From: Flavobacteriales bacterium
GTDB lineage: Bacteria; Bacteroidota; Bacteroidia; Flavobacteriales_D; Crocinitomicaceae
Direction of reading: 5' to 3'
Assembly (NCBI GenBank): GCA_018883325.1
Contig: VEQH01000017.1
Span: 1-60,894 of the forward strand
Length of the DNA stretch: 60,894 bases
Of the stretch, positions 18,239 through 26,961 are shown one piece after another. Under the pieces are notes generated by a model that worked only from the letters and a program-made list of their open reading frames with translations, was not told the origin of the DNA and did no database searches. Within the stretch, counting starts at the first letter, position 1. The number at the start of each line of letters is the position of its first letter. A program made the translations under genes and the position numbers.

Positions 18239-19033
18239 TTAATTACCAATTCCTGATTTGGACATAGTAATTGTAAAATGTGTTGACTTAAGAACGGTTT
18301 TTCCTTCAATATATTCTGGAGATTGTCCAAAAATTATTGCCGACATAGAATCTTGTTTCGTTAAACAATCTGGACAGATGAAACTGTATGAAGTGAAACC
18401 TGTTGTGTCAAGCATCATTTTAACTTGATCCATTGTTAAACCAATCAAATTTGGCGTTGGTAGCGGTTCGCCCAAATCGTTTTGTCCAACGATCAAAATT
18501 ACAACTGCTCCACGTGGGATTTTTTCTCCTTCTTTGATTCTTCTTCCTTTGTATAATTGCTCCAAAACAGAACCATTTTCTTCACTTGTTGAGCGGTATC
18601 TGATTTCATAGCGTAGCGAACGTTGCTCCAAAATACTTTCAGCTAATTGAATTTGCTTGTGAACCAAAGTTGGCATTTCCACCAATTCTGACCTTTTTGA
18701 AAGTCTCAAACCAATTGCTCGTCCTGATTTTACATAAACTTTTGAAAGTGTTGTTGGCTCAACCAATTGTTCTACAACTGTTCCCTCTGGTAATTTAGGA
18801 TCGTAAACACTATCTAATATTTGAAATTCCAAACCTAACTCTTCAATTTTTTGCTTTGCTTCGTTGCTTGACATTCCTGTAAAGTTTGGAACAGCAATTT
18901 TTTCACCATGATTGGTTGCTAGGTTTAAATAAATAACTGTAATTAAAACAGCTAATAAGTAAAATAGAACAACAAGTCCGAAATGTTTTAGAAAATGCTT
19001 CGTGAGAACAAAGTCCTTAAGTTTTTTAATCAT
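18239..19033 (-). CDS. PASTA-domain membrane-anchored protein
   Basis: The 264-residue protein has a short cytoplasmic N-terminus, one membrane span (about residues 20-37, LVVLFYLLAVLITVIYLNL) and three PASTA domains outside (about 42-110, 112-182 and 184-262). Each begins with a pattern like VPNFTGMSSNEAKQKIEELG or PTPNLIGLTMDQVKMMLDTT. PASTA domains bind peptidoglycan or beta-lactam-like ligands. No kinase or transpeptidase domain is fused. A CAAAGATA (TATCTTTG) promoter box lies 22 bases upstream. Confidence 0.88.
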   Translation of the reverse strand: MIKKLKDFVLTKHFLKHFGLVVLFYLLAVLITVIYLNLATNHGEKIAVPNFTGMSSNEAKQKIEELGLEFQILDSVYDPKLPEGTVVEQLVEPTTLSKVYVKSGRAIGLRLSKRSELVEMPTLVHKQIQLAESILEQRSLRYEIRYRSTSEENGSVLEQLYKGRRIKEGEKIPRGAVVILIVGQNDLGEPLPTPNLIGLTMDQVKMMLDTTGFTSYSFICPDCLTKQDSMSAIIFGQSPEYIEGKTVLKSTHFTITMSKSGIGN

Positions 19034-19055
19034 AGAGATTGGATAAATCGCATTA

Positions 19056-19063
19056 CAAAGATA
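19056..19063 (-). promoter_or_regulatory. -7 element of the PASTA operon
   Basis: On the minus strand TATCTTTG, an exact consensus, 22 bases before the ATG. It lies between the gene and the inserted repeat element at 19078-19239, so a -33 contact would fall inside the element's left end. Confidence 0.5.
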
Positions 19064-19077
19064 ACAATCAAATCTAA

Positions 19078-19239
19078 GAGCCTGTTTAAATTTTATAAAA
19101 CGAATTTGTTATAGTTTATTTTTGAGTGAGAAAAGGCGGATTTTGCAGTCATAATGGAATAGTTCTGACGAAAAAATCCAACGAATTCGAAACCAAAAAG
19201 AAGCATAACAAAGAGATTAGATAAATTTTAAACAGGCTC
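19078..19239. mobile_element. MITE-like repeat, copy A (162 bp)
   Basis: The segment begins GAGCCTGTTTAAA and ends with the exact reverse complement TTTAAACAGGCTC, giving 13-bp perfect terminal inverted repeats (20 bp with one mismatch). It is flanked by the direct repeat TAA (19075-19077 and 19240-19242), a 3-bp target duplication. It has no open reading frame. A second copy in inverse orientation starts at 60771 and is identical over all 124 bases available. Size, inverted repeats and TNA target duplication suggest a non-autonomous element mobilised by an IS5/IS1031-type transposase; the transposase family is inference. Confidence 0.75.
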
Positions 19240-19245
19240 TAAAGT

Positions 19246-19929
19246 TTAGAAATTTGGTGAAAGCGAGTGTGAACGGTAGAAATCTTCAATGATTTGAGCC
19301 GCTTCATCCGCAGTATCAACAATTTTCACCAAATTCAAATCCATAGGTGAAATATTATTTTCTTCGTTTAACATTACTTCTTCTACCCATAACATTAAAC
19401 CTGTCCAATAAGATTTTCCGACGAGAACAACTGGACGTTTTGCAATTTTCTTTGTTTGAATTAAGGTTAGCGCCTCAAAAAATTCATCTAAAGTTCCAAA
19501 TCCGCCCGGAAGAATTACAAATGCCTGCGAATATTTTACGAAAATTACTTTGCGAACAAAAAAGTAATCGAATTCTAAATTGTGCTCTGGATCAATATAT
19601 GGATTGTGGTTTTGCTCAAACGGTAAATCTATATTTAATCCAACGGATGGTCCTTTTCCAAGTTGTGCACCTTTATTTGCTGCTTGCATAATTCCTGGAC
19701 CGCCACCTGAAATTACACCATATCCTAAACGTGCGATTTTTTCTGCAATATCAACTGTCAATTGATAATATTTATTGTCTTCTTTCGTACGCGCAGAACC
19801 AAAAATTGAGACACAAGGTCCAATTTTAGCCATTCGGTCGTAGCCTTCCACAAATTCAGACATAATTTTAAAAACAGCCCAACTATCATTACTTTTTATA
19901 TCGTTCCAATCTTTCTTAATGTTTTCCAT
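19246..19929 (-). CDS. LOG-family (TIGR00730) Rossmann-fold protein
   Basis: The 227-residue protein belongs to the LOG/lysine-decarboxylase-like family, many members of which are nucleotide 5'-monophosphate phosphoribohydrolases (cytokinin-activating in plants). The signature GGGPGIMQAANKGA and the catalytic PGGFGTLDEFFE motif are both intact. The start ATG is preceded by a TATCTTTG box 15 bases upstream. The bacterial substrate is unknown. Confidence 0.88.
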   Translation of the reverse strand: MENIKKDWNDIKSNDSWAVFKIMSEFVEGYDRMAKIGPCVSIFGSARTKEDNKYYQLTVDIAEKIARLGYGVISGGGPGIMQAANKGAQLGKGPSVGLNIDLPFEQNHNPYIDPEHNLEFDYFFVRKVIFVKYSQAFVILPGGFGTLDEFFEALTLIQTKKIAKRPVVLVGKSYWTGLMLWVEEVMLNEENNISPMDLNLVKIVDTADEAAQIIEDFYRSHSLSPNF

Positions 19930-19944
19930 ATTTTAAATAAAGTT

Positions 19945-19952
19945 CAAAGATA
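19945..19952 (-). promoter_or_regulatory. -7 element of the LOG-family gene
   Basis: TATCTTTG on the minus strand, 15 bases before the ATG; exact TAnnTTTG match. Confidence 0.5.
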
Positions 19953-20006
19953 TAATTTGAAATTGAAAAGAGGTATTTTTTAATGATTGTACACAATTTT
20001 AGAATT

Positions 20007-20118
20007 AGATTCCTCCCTATGGTCGGAACGACTTTTCAAGGGATAACATTGCGAAAATGCTTCGCATTTTCGCCACCTACCCTAACCCTTGTGTCCTTCC
20101 GAATAAAATGAGGAATCT
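20007..20118. repeat. REP-like palindromic element in the 19.93-20.42 kb gap
   Basis: The 491-base gap between the LOG gene and the TonB receptor holds a nested palindrome. Outer arms are AGATTCCTC (20007) and GAGGAATCT (ending 20118). A perfect inner hairpin, GCGAAAATGC-TTC-GCATTTTCGC, spans 20051-20073. The block includes GGTCGGAA and TTCCGA partial arms. It resembles the intergenic palindromic repeats scattered through many Bacteroidota genomes. No second copy was seen in this window, and no credible gene was seen in the gap. Confidence 0.5.
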
Positions 20119-20341
20119 TTTGGTAATAATGATTTATTTCAAGAATCAAAAGATGTCATTGGACAACCGTGAGAGCGCTCAACTCCGAAGAAAAATCTAC
20201 TGTTATAAAATCGAAAACTCAATATTTCTTAAAATTCAAGGACATGATTGATACAAAAAATCTCCATTTTTCAATCAACGAAGGTCAATTCCAAATTCGA
20301 CTTATCTATGTTAACGAATCATTATGTCATTCTAAAATGGC

Positions 20342-20397
20342 TTAATACAAGCTTAACCTTCACTTAATTTCAACATTACGTTACTGGCGTTTCTTTG
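20342..20397 (+). promoter_or_regulatory. TonB receptor promoter with four 11-bp-phased TTAA repeats
   Basis: TTAA-like units start at 20342, 20353, 20364 and 20375, exactly 11 bases apart (TTAATACAAGC, TTAACCTTCAC, TTAATTTCAAC, ATTACGTTACT). Nineteen bases after the start of the last unit lies the TTTG of a -7-like box TTTCTTTG (20390-20397). One-turn direct repeats are the usual binding sites of OmpR/PhoB-family regulators, and the TTAACA-type half-site resembles Pho boxes. The sequence ATGTTAACGAAT (20308-20319) further up is shared with the promoter at 23.5 kb. Confidence 0.5.
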
Positions 20398-20420
20398 CAC
20401 TGAAATTAAAAACCAAAAAA

Positions 20421-23267
20421 ATGTTTTCATTAAAACACTTATTTCTATCCATTTCTGTCCTTTTAGGATTCACATCAATTGCACAAACCGCCTCACTGTC
20501 AGGGAAAATTCAGGATGCAAAAACAAATGAAGTACTTTTTGGTGTGAAAGTAATTTTGACTGGTACTGGAAAAGGTGCAATTAGCGATGGAGAAGGAAAT
20601 TTCTCTATTAAAGGATTGGCTGCTGGAAAATATACGTTAGAGGTAAGATATGAAACTTACAACAATTTAATTCTACAAGACATAAATGTAAAAGAAGGTG
20701 AAAACTTAACTATCAATGTGCCTTTGGAGAAAGCAGTTTTAGAATTGGGAACTGTTACCGTTACGGCTAAAGTAAACAAAGAATCAACCTCTGAATTATT
20801 GCGTTTACAAAGAAATAGTGCAACAGTTGTTGATGGTATCAATTCTGAAACTTTTAAGAAAACACCCGATTCAAAAGCGTCTGATGTTTTTAAAAGAATC
20901 AGTGGCGCAAGTGTTCAAGACAATAAATTTGTTGTAATTCGTGGTTTAAATGACCGTTACAATTTTGGATTAATCAATGGTGCGCCGCTTCCAAGCTCTG
21001 AAAGTGACCGAAAAGCCTTTTCATTTGACATTTTCCCATCAAATATGTTGGATAACTTGATTATTTCAAAAACAGCAACACCCGATTTACCTGGTGAATT
21101 TGCAGGAGGAGTTATTGACATTAGTACATCAGAACCAAAAGATAAAGATTTTCAGTCTGTTCAAATTGGTGGTTCTTATAACACAATCTCAACTTTTAGA
21201 AATTTTGAAACCTACGACGGAAGCAAAACAGATTTTTTAGGTTTTGGACAAGGCGCGCGCAGTATGCCAAACGAATTACCGGGAACATCTGAATATGCAA
21301 ATTTGGGTAAAGACCAAAAAGCTGCAAATGCAAAATTGTTAACTCCATCTTGGACAACAAACGGCAGAACTGCAATGCCAAATTTAAGTTTGCAATATTC
21401 TTTAGGTAGAACTTATAAAATTGGCGAAACGAAATCTTTTGGTTTTGTCGCTGCGTATTCCTATCAAAACAACAATTCAATTTATTCTCAAGTTAGAAGA
21501 GAGTTTGAAGAACAAGCTGCTGGTGTTGTGAAAAAAATGGAATTAAATGATACGGTTTACAACAATTCAGTTTTGAATGCAGGAATGTTGAACTTCAAAT
21601 TTTCAATCAATCCAAAAAGTAACATCTACTTCAAAAATATGTATTCCGTAAGTTCAGATGATAAAGTAAATGTTAGAAAAGGAGTAAGAGAATTAGACAA
21701 CGATCCAAAGCAATTTGAAAGATCAACAAATTTCTGGTACACTCAAAACAACCTTTATACAAGTCAACTTTATGGGAAGCATGAATTTGAAAAAACGAAA
21801 TTTAATTGGAACTTAGGTTTTAGTAATGTTTCGCGTCAAATTCCAAACTTACGCCGTATCGTTTACAGAAAATATGCTGCAACAGAAGATGATTCAACAG
21901 AACAATATACAGCTGTAATTCAGCAAAATGGAACAATCGCGACCGCGGCAGGAAATATGTTTTGGTCAAACTCAAGCGAACAAATCTACAGTGCTAAATA
22001 CGATTTCTCGCGCCAACTGAATTTTGGAATTTTCAAAAACGAATTGAAAGTTGGGGCAATGCACGCCTTTCGAAATAGAGATTTCACTTCAAGAAATTTT
22101 GGTTTTTCTCAATATAAACCAAACGGAAGTAGTTTTAATAGTCAATTATTATTATTGCCAGAAGATCAAATTTTCAGCGCTCAAAACTTAGGTTTATTGG
22201 AAAATGGTCAAGGTGGATTTAAATTAGATGAAGCTACAAATGTGGATGACAACTACCAAGCTTCTTCTTTCTTGAATGCTGGATTCTTAATGTTAGATTC
22301 TAAAATTGCTGAAAAAATCAGACTTGTTGGAGGAGCTCGTTTAGAATCTTACAACCAAGTATTTAATTACATTGAATTTGGTTCAAATCAAGATAGAAGA
22401 ATCGACACTCTGGTAATTGATGTTTTACCTTCTGTGAATTTGATTTACACTTTGAACAAAAAAATGAACCTGAGAGGAAGTTTTTATCAAACTGTTTCGC
22501 GTCCTGAATTTAGAGAGTTGGCGCCTTTTACTTTCTATAATTTCGTGATTGACAACATTATCTCTGGTTCTCCAAACTTGCAACGTGCAAAAATTTCAAA
22601 TGCCGATTTGCGTTACGAATTTTTCCCAGGAGCAGGACAAATCATTAGTGTTTCTGGATTTTATAAAAAGTTCAACAACCCAATTGAGTTAATCAATAGA
22701 ACAGGAACTTCAGGTGCACCTGAGTTGTATTACACGAATGTTAAAGGCGCAACAAGTTATGGAATTGAGGCAGAATATCGAATGAATTTAGGATTTTTGA
22801 AAAGTAAAGATTCAGCTTCATTCTTAAAGCAAATTACACTTTACACAAATGCTTCTTTAATTCGTTCAAAAGTTGACTTAGAAGGAATTTCAGGTTCGGA
22901 AGCAGACAGACCACTTCAAGGACAATCGCCTTATATTGTAAATGCAGGAATTTTCTACACCAACAAAAAAGGAGATTTATCTGTGAGTGCTTCTTACAAT
23001 GTTGTTGGACAAAGAATTTACATTGTTGGAAACATCCAAGAACCTAGTGTTTGGGAAAATGGACGAAATGTAATTGACTTTCAAATTGCAAAAACGTTCA
23101 AAGAGAAGTTTGAGTTAAAATTGAATGTTAAAGATTTACTAGCGCAAGAATTGGTGTTTTTCCAAGATTTAAACGGGAATAAAAAATACGATTTAGGAAC
23201 TGACAACGCTTGGCAAGAAGTACAATTTGGACAAACTATTTCTTTATCATTGAAGTATAATTTTTAG
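20421..23267 (+). CDS. TonB-dependent outer-membrane receptor
   Basis: This 948-residue protein has a signal peptide ([22 protein letters not shown]), an N-terminal carboxypeptidase-regulatory-like domain (about residues 24-105, [20 protein letters not shown]), a plug domain at about 125-235 ([20 protein letters not shown]), and a 22-strand beta-barrel ending in LSLKYNF with the terminal aromatic residue of outer-membrane proteins. It imports a ligand with TonB energy. No SusD partner follows; instead a T9SS surface protein follows, and both share promoter architecture. Next is a PhoB/PhoR-like system, so phosphate-linked uptake is a reasonable but unproved guess. Confidence 0.9.
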   Translation: MFSLKHLFLSISVLLGFTSIAQTASLSGKIQDAKTNEVLFGVKVILTGTGKGAISDGEGNFSIKGLAAGKYTLEVRYETYNNLILQDINVKEGENLTINVPLEKAVLELGTVTVTAKVNKESTSELLRLQRNSATVVDGINSETFKKTPDSKASDVFKRISGASVQDNKFVVIRGLNDRYNFGLINGAPLPSSESDRKAFSFDIFPSNMLDNLIISKTATPDLPGEFAGGVIDISTSEPKDKDFQSVQIGGSYNTISTFRNFETYDGSKTDFLGFGQGARSMPNELPGTSEYANLGKDQKAANAKLLTPSWTTNGRTAMPNLSLQYSLGRTYKIGETKSFGFVAAYSYQNNNSIYSQVRREFEEQAAGVVKKMELNDTVYNNSVLNAGMLNFKFSINPKSNIYFKNMYSVSSDDKVNVRKGVRELDNDPKQFERSTNFWYTQNNLYTSQLYGKHEFEKTKFNWNLGFSNVSRQIPNLRRIVYRKYAATEDDSTEQYTAVIQQNGTIATAAGNMFWSNSSEQIYSAKYDFSRQLNFGIFKNELKVGAMHAFRNRDFTSRNFGFSQYKPNGSSFNSQLLLLPEDQIFSAQNLGLLENGQGGFKLDEATNVDDNYQASSFLNAGFLMLDSKIAEKIRLVGGARLESYNQVFNYIEFGSNQDRRIDTLVIDVLPSVNLIYTLNKKMNLRGSFYQTVSRPEFRELAPFTFYNFVIDNIISGSPNLQRAKISNADLRYEFFPGAGQIISVSGFYKKFNNPIELINRTGTSGAPELYYTNVKGATSYGIEAEYRMNLGFLKSKDSASFLKQITLYTNASLIRSKVDLEGISGSEADRPLQGQSPYIVNAGIFYTNKKGDLSVSASYNVVGQRIYIVGNIQEPSVWENGRNVIDFQIAKTFKEKFELKLNVKDLLAQELVFFQDLNGNKKYDLGTDNAWQEVQFGQTISLSLKYNF

Positions 23268-23566
23268 AATTTTGAATTTTTAATGCTCAATGTTGAATTG
23301 GGATTCATAGGTCGAAAAATATATTCTTGATTCTTGATGCTTGGTTTTTAATTGAGATTTTGACTCGAAGAAAATTTGAATAAATCTCAACTCGAAGATT
23401 TCACTCTTCACTTTAAGTTCTTCACTTTCAACTATCAGTTAAAAATTTTTTATTCTGTTCCTGCCAAATCGTGTCAAAGTAATATCTTTTCAGTTCGCAG
23501 AAGAGAATCAGCTCACAAATCCTAAGCATTTCTCTCTTTCCCATGTTAACGAATTGTTTTCAAATT
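23268..23566. other. Intergenic region between TonB receptor and secreted protein
   Basis: No gene is supported here. A 9-bp perfect inverted repeat, TTGAGATTT (23352-23360) and AAATCTCAA (23382-23390), with a 21-base loop lies 85 bases after the receptor stop; it lacks a T-run, so it is a weak terminator candidate. Short direct repeats (ACTCGAAGA, TTCACTTT) follow. ATGTTAACGAAT at 23543-23554 repeats exactly the 12-mer upstream of the TonB receptor. Confidence 0.45.
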
Positions 23567-23620
23567 TTAATAAACACTTAAAGAAGACATAAGACTGCTG
23601 TAACGCGTTCTTCACATTTG
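23567..23620 (+). promoter_or_regulatory. Secreted-protein promoter with four 11-bp-phased repeats
   Basis: Units start at 23567, 23578, 23589 and 23600 (TTAATAAACAC, TTAAAGAAGAC, ATAAGACTGCT, GTAACGCGTTC), exactly 11 bases apart, followed by the -7-like box CACATTTG (23613-23620). The first two units share the TTAA-N5-AC pattern with units at 20353 and 20364. Both promoters also share CTGAAATT just after the -7 box. A common OmpR/PhoB-type regulator is likely. Confidence 0.5.
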
Positions 23621-23654
23621 AAGCTGAAATTTGTACAAACAAAAAATAATCAAA

Positions 23655-26210
23655 ATGAAAAAGATTTACTTAGGAATTGCGGCATTGTGCTTAAGCACTT
23701 CTTTAAATGCACAAGACGCATTTTGGACGCCAACAAATTACAAAGGAGCATTTCCTGTAACTGATGCTACACCAGCTACTGACTGGACAGCAGGATGGTC
23801 TAACTTTGACCCTGAAAACACAGTTTATCCAGCAACAACTCAAACAGTTTCAACTGATATAACAACTAATACAACTTGGAGTGGCGTTATTTTGCTTCAA
23901 AACAAAGTGTATGTTAAAAACAATGCAACTTTAACAATTGCACCGGGTACTATCATCCGTGGAGATAAAGCATCTCAAGGAACTTTGATTATAACACGAG
24001 GTGCTAAAATCAATGCTGCTGGTACTGCATCTAATCCAATCGTATTTACGTCCAATGAAAGTGTTGGAAATAGAGCTGAAGGTGATTGGGGTGGCATTGT
24101 AATTTTAGGATTAGCTAAAAACAATCAACCGGGCGGCGTTGCAAGTATTGAAGGTTTAGTTCCTTCAACTGATACACAATTCGGTGGTGCATTTGACAAT
24201 GATAATTCTGGAGTTTTACAATACGTTAGAGTTGAGTTTCCTGGAATTCCTTTGGAGCCAAACAAAGAGTTGAACGGAATCACTTTTGGTTCAGTTGGTT
24301 CAGGTACAACTGTAGATCACATTCAAGTTTCTTTCTCTAGTGATGACTCTTACGAGTGGTTTGGTGGAACTGTTAATTGTAAATACCTTATCGTTTATAG
24401 AGGTTTAGATGATGATTTTGATACAGATTTTGGTTACCGTGGAAAAGTTCAATTTGGTTTGGCTATTCGCGATAAAGATTTATCAGATGCTCCCGGTGAT
24501 TCAAACTGCTTTGAGTCGGATAATGACGCACAAGGTTCAGCTGCTCAACCTAAAACAGCACCAATTTTCTCAAACATAACAATCGTAGGTCCAAAAGGTG
24601 ACGGTACAACGATTTTACCTTCAGGTGAAAAATTCGAAAAAGCTTTCCGTTTAAGAAGAAATACAGCAACTTCTTGCTTCAATTCTTTAGTAACAGGTTG
24701 GGAAAAAGGTCTTTCAATGGAAGGAACAGCAGTTGTAAATAATGTAAATGGTGACACTTTGGTTTTCGCAAATAACATTCTTACAAATTTCAATGCTGGT
24801 GTAAATACAATTTATAACGCTGGTACAAGCGGTGGTGCTTCTTCAAATGCAGCTTTTTATAGTTCGTTTTGGACGGCAAATGGAAATGACTCAACAGCAA
24901 CTTTAGCGCAAGTAAATTGGGTGAATTTATTTCCAGCTTTAGGGAATACACCTGATGCACGTTTAAATGCAGGATCTGTTGCTGCAACAAACGCTTCATT
25001 TATGGATGACAAATTTTATTCAGTTGTTAGACCAACAGTTGCAACTACTTCATTTACATACTGTCAAGGTGAAACAAATGTTTCTCCATTAACTGCAACT
25101 ACTTTAGTTGGAAATTCTTTAAGATGGTACAACCAAGCTACAGGTGGAACATTCTCAACAACTGCTCCGTCTCCAAGTACGGCTTCTGCTGGAAATTTCA
25201 CTTACTATGTTAGCCAAGTTAATGCAAATGGTGACGAAAGTAAAAGAGTTGCGATTTCAGTAACAATTAACGCACTTCCTTCTATTCCAACAATTACTGC
25301 AAGTGGAAATACTTCTTTCTGTACAGGTGGATCAGTTGTTTTAACTTCATCTGCAAGTGCTGGAAATGTTTGGTCAACTTCAGCAACAACAACTTCAATT
25401 ACTGTAACAAGTTCTGGTTCTTACACAGTAACTGTTACGGATGCAAACCAATGTTCAGCGACTTCAACTACAACAGTTGTTAACGTTAGTTCATCGCCTG
25501 CTCCAACCATCAATGCTTCTGCTACAGCGGCTTGTTCAGGTCAAACAGTGACTTTAACTTCTTCAACAGCTGACACTTACTTATGGTCAAACAACGCAAC
25601 AACGCAATCAATTCAAGTAAGCGCAACAGGAAATTACACAGTGACAACAACAAACGCTGATGCTTGTAACGGTGTTGGTGCTTCTACTCCAACAACTGTA
25701 ACTTTCACAACAACACCAACAGCAAACGGTGCAGTTTCAGTAACAGGAAACACAGCAACATTCACAAACACTTCATCAAATGCAACCTCTTACTCTTGGG
25801 ATTTTGGTGATTTCTCAAACTCATCTGCAAGTGCGCCAGTTCACGCTTATGCTGCAAACGGTTCTTACACAGTTATTTTAACAGCTATCAATGGAAACTG
25901 TACAGATACCGATACGCTAACAGTTGCAATAACCGTTTCTTTAGAGGAATTAGCAGGAGTTGAAAACATTAAAGTTTATCCAAATCCAGCAACTGAAAGT
26001 TTCGTTGTAGCATTTGACAACCAAAATAACGAAGCGGTTGTAATTGAAATGATTGACCAAATGGGAAGAGTTATTCAATCAAACTCAATCGAACAAACAG
26101 GAGTTCAAGTTGCAGAATTCAACACATCAAACGTTTCAAACGGAATGTATTCAATCAGAATTTCAAGCAATGGTAACACATTGACAAAAAGAATGATTGT
26201 AAACAAATAA
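23655..26210 (+). CDS. T9SS-secreted beta-helix protein with Ig-like and PKD domains
   Basis: The start is placed at the ATG at 23655 because MKKIYLGIAALCLSTSLNAQ is a clear signal peptide; a longer frame from a TTG at 23631 would overlap the predicted transcription start. The 851-residue product has a parallel beta-helix-like N-terminal region (about residues 60-420) with a striking acidic motif (SDDSYEWFGGTVNCKYLIVY, then GLDDDFDTDFGYRGKVQF), Ig-like repeats at about 440-680, a PKD domain at about 690-765 (YSWDFGDFSNSSASAPVHAY) and a C-terminal type A sorting domain (IKVYPNPATESFVVAF ... MIVNK). It is exported by T9SS, probably to the cell surface, and likely works with the TonB receptor upstream. 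Ligand unknown. Confidence 0.87.
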   Translation: MKKIYLGIAALCLSTSLNAQDAFWTPTNYKGAFPVTDATPATDWTAGWSNFDPENTVYPATTQTVSTDITTNTTWSGVILLQNKVYVKNNATLTIAPGTIIRGDKASQGTLIITRGAKINAAGTASNPIVFTSNESVGNRAEGDWGGIVILGLAKNNQPGGVASIEGLVPSTDTQFGGAFDNDNSGVLQYVRVEFPGIPLEPNKELNGITFGSVGSGTTVDHIQVSFSSDDSYEWFGGTVNCKYLIVYRGLDDDFDTDFGYRGKVQFGLAIRDKDLSDAPGDSNCFESDNDAQGSAAQPKTAPIFSNITIVGPKGDGTTILPSGEKFEKAFRLRRNTATSCFNSLVTGWEKGLSMEGTAVVNNVNGDTLVFANNILTNFNAGVNTIYNAGTSGGASSNAAFYSSFWTANGNDSTATLAQVNWVNLFPALGNTPDARLNAGSVAATNASFMDDKFYSVVRPTVATTSFTYCQGETNVSPLTATTLVGNSLRWYNQATGGTFSTTAPSPSTASAGNFTYYVSQVNANGDESKRVAISVTINALPSIPTITASGNTSFCTGGSVVLTSSASAGNVWSTSATTTSITVTSSGSYTVTVTDANQCSATSTTTVVNVSSSPAPTINASATAACSGQTVTLTSSTADTYLWSNNATTQSIQVSATGNYTVTTTNADACNGVGASTPTTVTFTTTPTANGAVSVTGNTATFTNTSSNATSYSWDFGDFSNSSASAPVHAYAANGSYTVILTAINGNCTDTDTLTVAITVSLEELAGVENIKVYPNPATESFVVAFDNQNNEAVVIEMIDQMGRVIQSNSIEQTGVQVAEFNTSNVSNGMYSIRISSNGNTLTKRMIVNK

Positions 26211-26226
26211 TCTGAATTTATAACCT

Positions 26227-26259
26227 AAAGGCTATCGGTAAATTATCGGTAGCCTTTTT
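26227..26259 (+). terminator. Intrinsic terminator after the secreted protein
   Basis: An 8-bp stem (AAAGGCTA / TAGCCTTT) with a 15-base loop is followed by T-rich sequence. It lies 17 bases after the stop and 13 bases before the response regulator ATG, so the regulator needs its own promoter or read-through. Confidence 0.75.
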
Positions 26260-26271
26260 ATAGTTTAAAAA

Positions 26272-26961
26272 ATGGAAAATTCAAAAGGACACACAATTTT
26301 ACTAGTGGATGACGAACCAGATATTTTGGAGTTTTTATCTTACAACATTCGTAAAGAAGGCTACAAAGTATTCACAGCGAATAATGGAGAAGAAGGTGTA
26401 AAATTAACACAACAATTGAGTCCTTCTTTGATTCTATTGGATGTAATGATGCCAAAAATGGACGGAATAGAAACCTGTCAAATTATCCGCAAAGATTTAA
26501 ACATCACGCAACCAATCATTGCTTTTTTGACTTCAAGAGCTGAGGACTACGCACAAATTGCAGGTTTTGAAGCTGGAGCTGATGATTACATTTCAAAACC
26601 AATTCGACCAAGATTATTGCTCAGTAAAATTGAATCTTTATTGCGCCGATTAGACAAATCACATGGAATTGTAATCGAATCTGAAGTAAATTCATTGAAA
26701 ATTGACAGAGAAAAATTCTTAATTGAAATCGATGGAAAACAATTAATTCTTCCCAAAAAAGAATTTGAATTACTTGAATTATTGGCAAGCAGACCTGGAA
26801 AAGTGTTCAATAGAGAACAAATATTATCAATTGTGTGGGGAAATGAAACAATTGTTGGAGAACGAACAATTGATGTTCACATCAGAAAACTAAGAGAAAA
26901 ACTAGGAGATGAGTATATTCGCACTATAAAAGGTGTTGGATATACATTTAATGAGAGGTGA
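26272..26961 (+). CDS. OmpR/PhoB-family response regulator
   Basis: The 229-residue regulator has a receiver domain (residues 6-122) with acidic pocket Asp13-Asp14, phosphoacceptor Asp57 (LILLDVMMPKMDG), Thr/Ser switch (FLTSRAED) and Lys (ISKPIRP). A winged-helix DNA-binding domain follows (about 135-227), ending ERTIDVHIRKLREKLGDEYI then KGVGYTF, as in PhoB. It overlaps the histidine kinase by four bases. Members of this family bind direct repeats with 11-bp spacing, which is what lies upstream of the two preceding genes. PhoB itself is a likely but not proved identity. Confidence 0.92.
   Translation: MENSKGHTILLVDDEPDILEFLSYNIRKEGYKVFTANNGEEGVKLTQQLSPSLILLDVMMPKMDGIETCQIIRKDLNITQPIIAFLTSRAEDYAQIAGFEAGADDYISKPIRPRLLLSKIESLLRRLDKSHGIVIESEVNSLKIDREKFLIEIDGKQLILPKKEFELLELLASRPGKVFNREQILSIVWGNETIVGERTIDVHIRKLREKLGDEYIRTIKGVGYTFNER

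Noticed and set aside
20057..20251. 64-residue plus-strand frame in the gap before the TonB receptor
   Set aside because: It begins inside the REP-like hairpin, has no recognisable domain or ribosome site, and its composition does not look like a protein.
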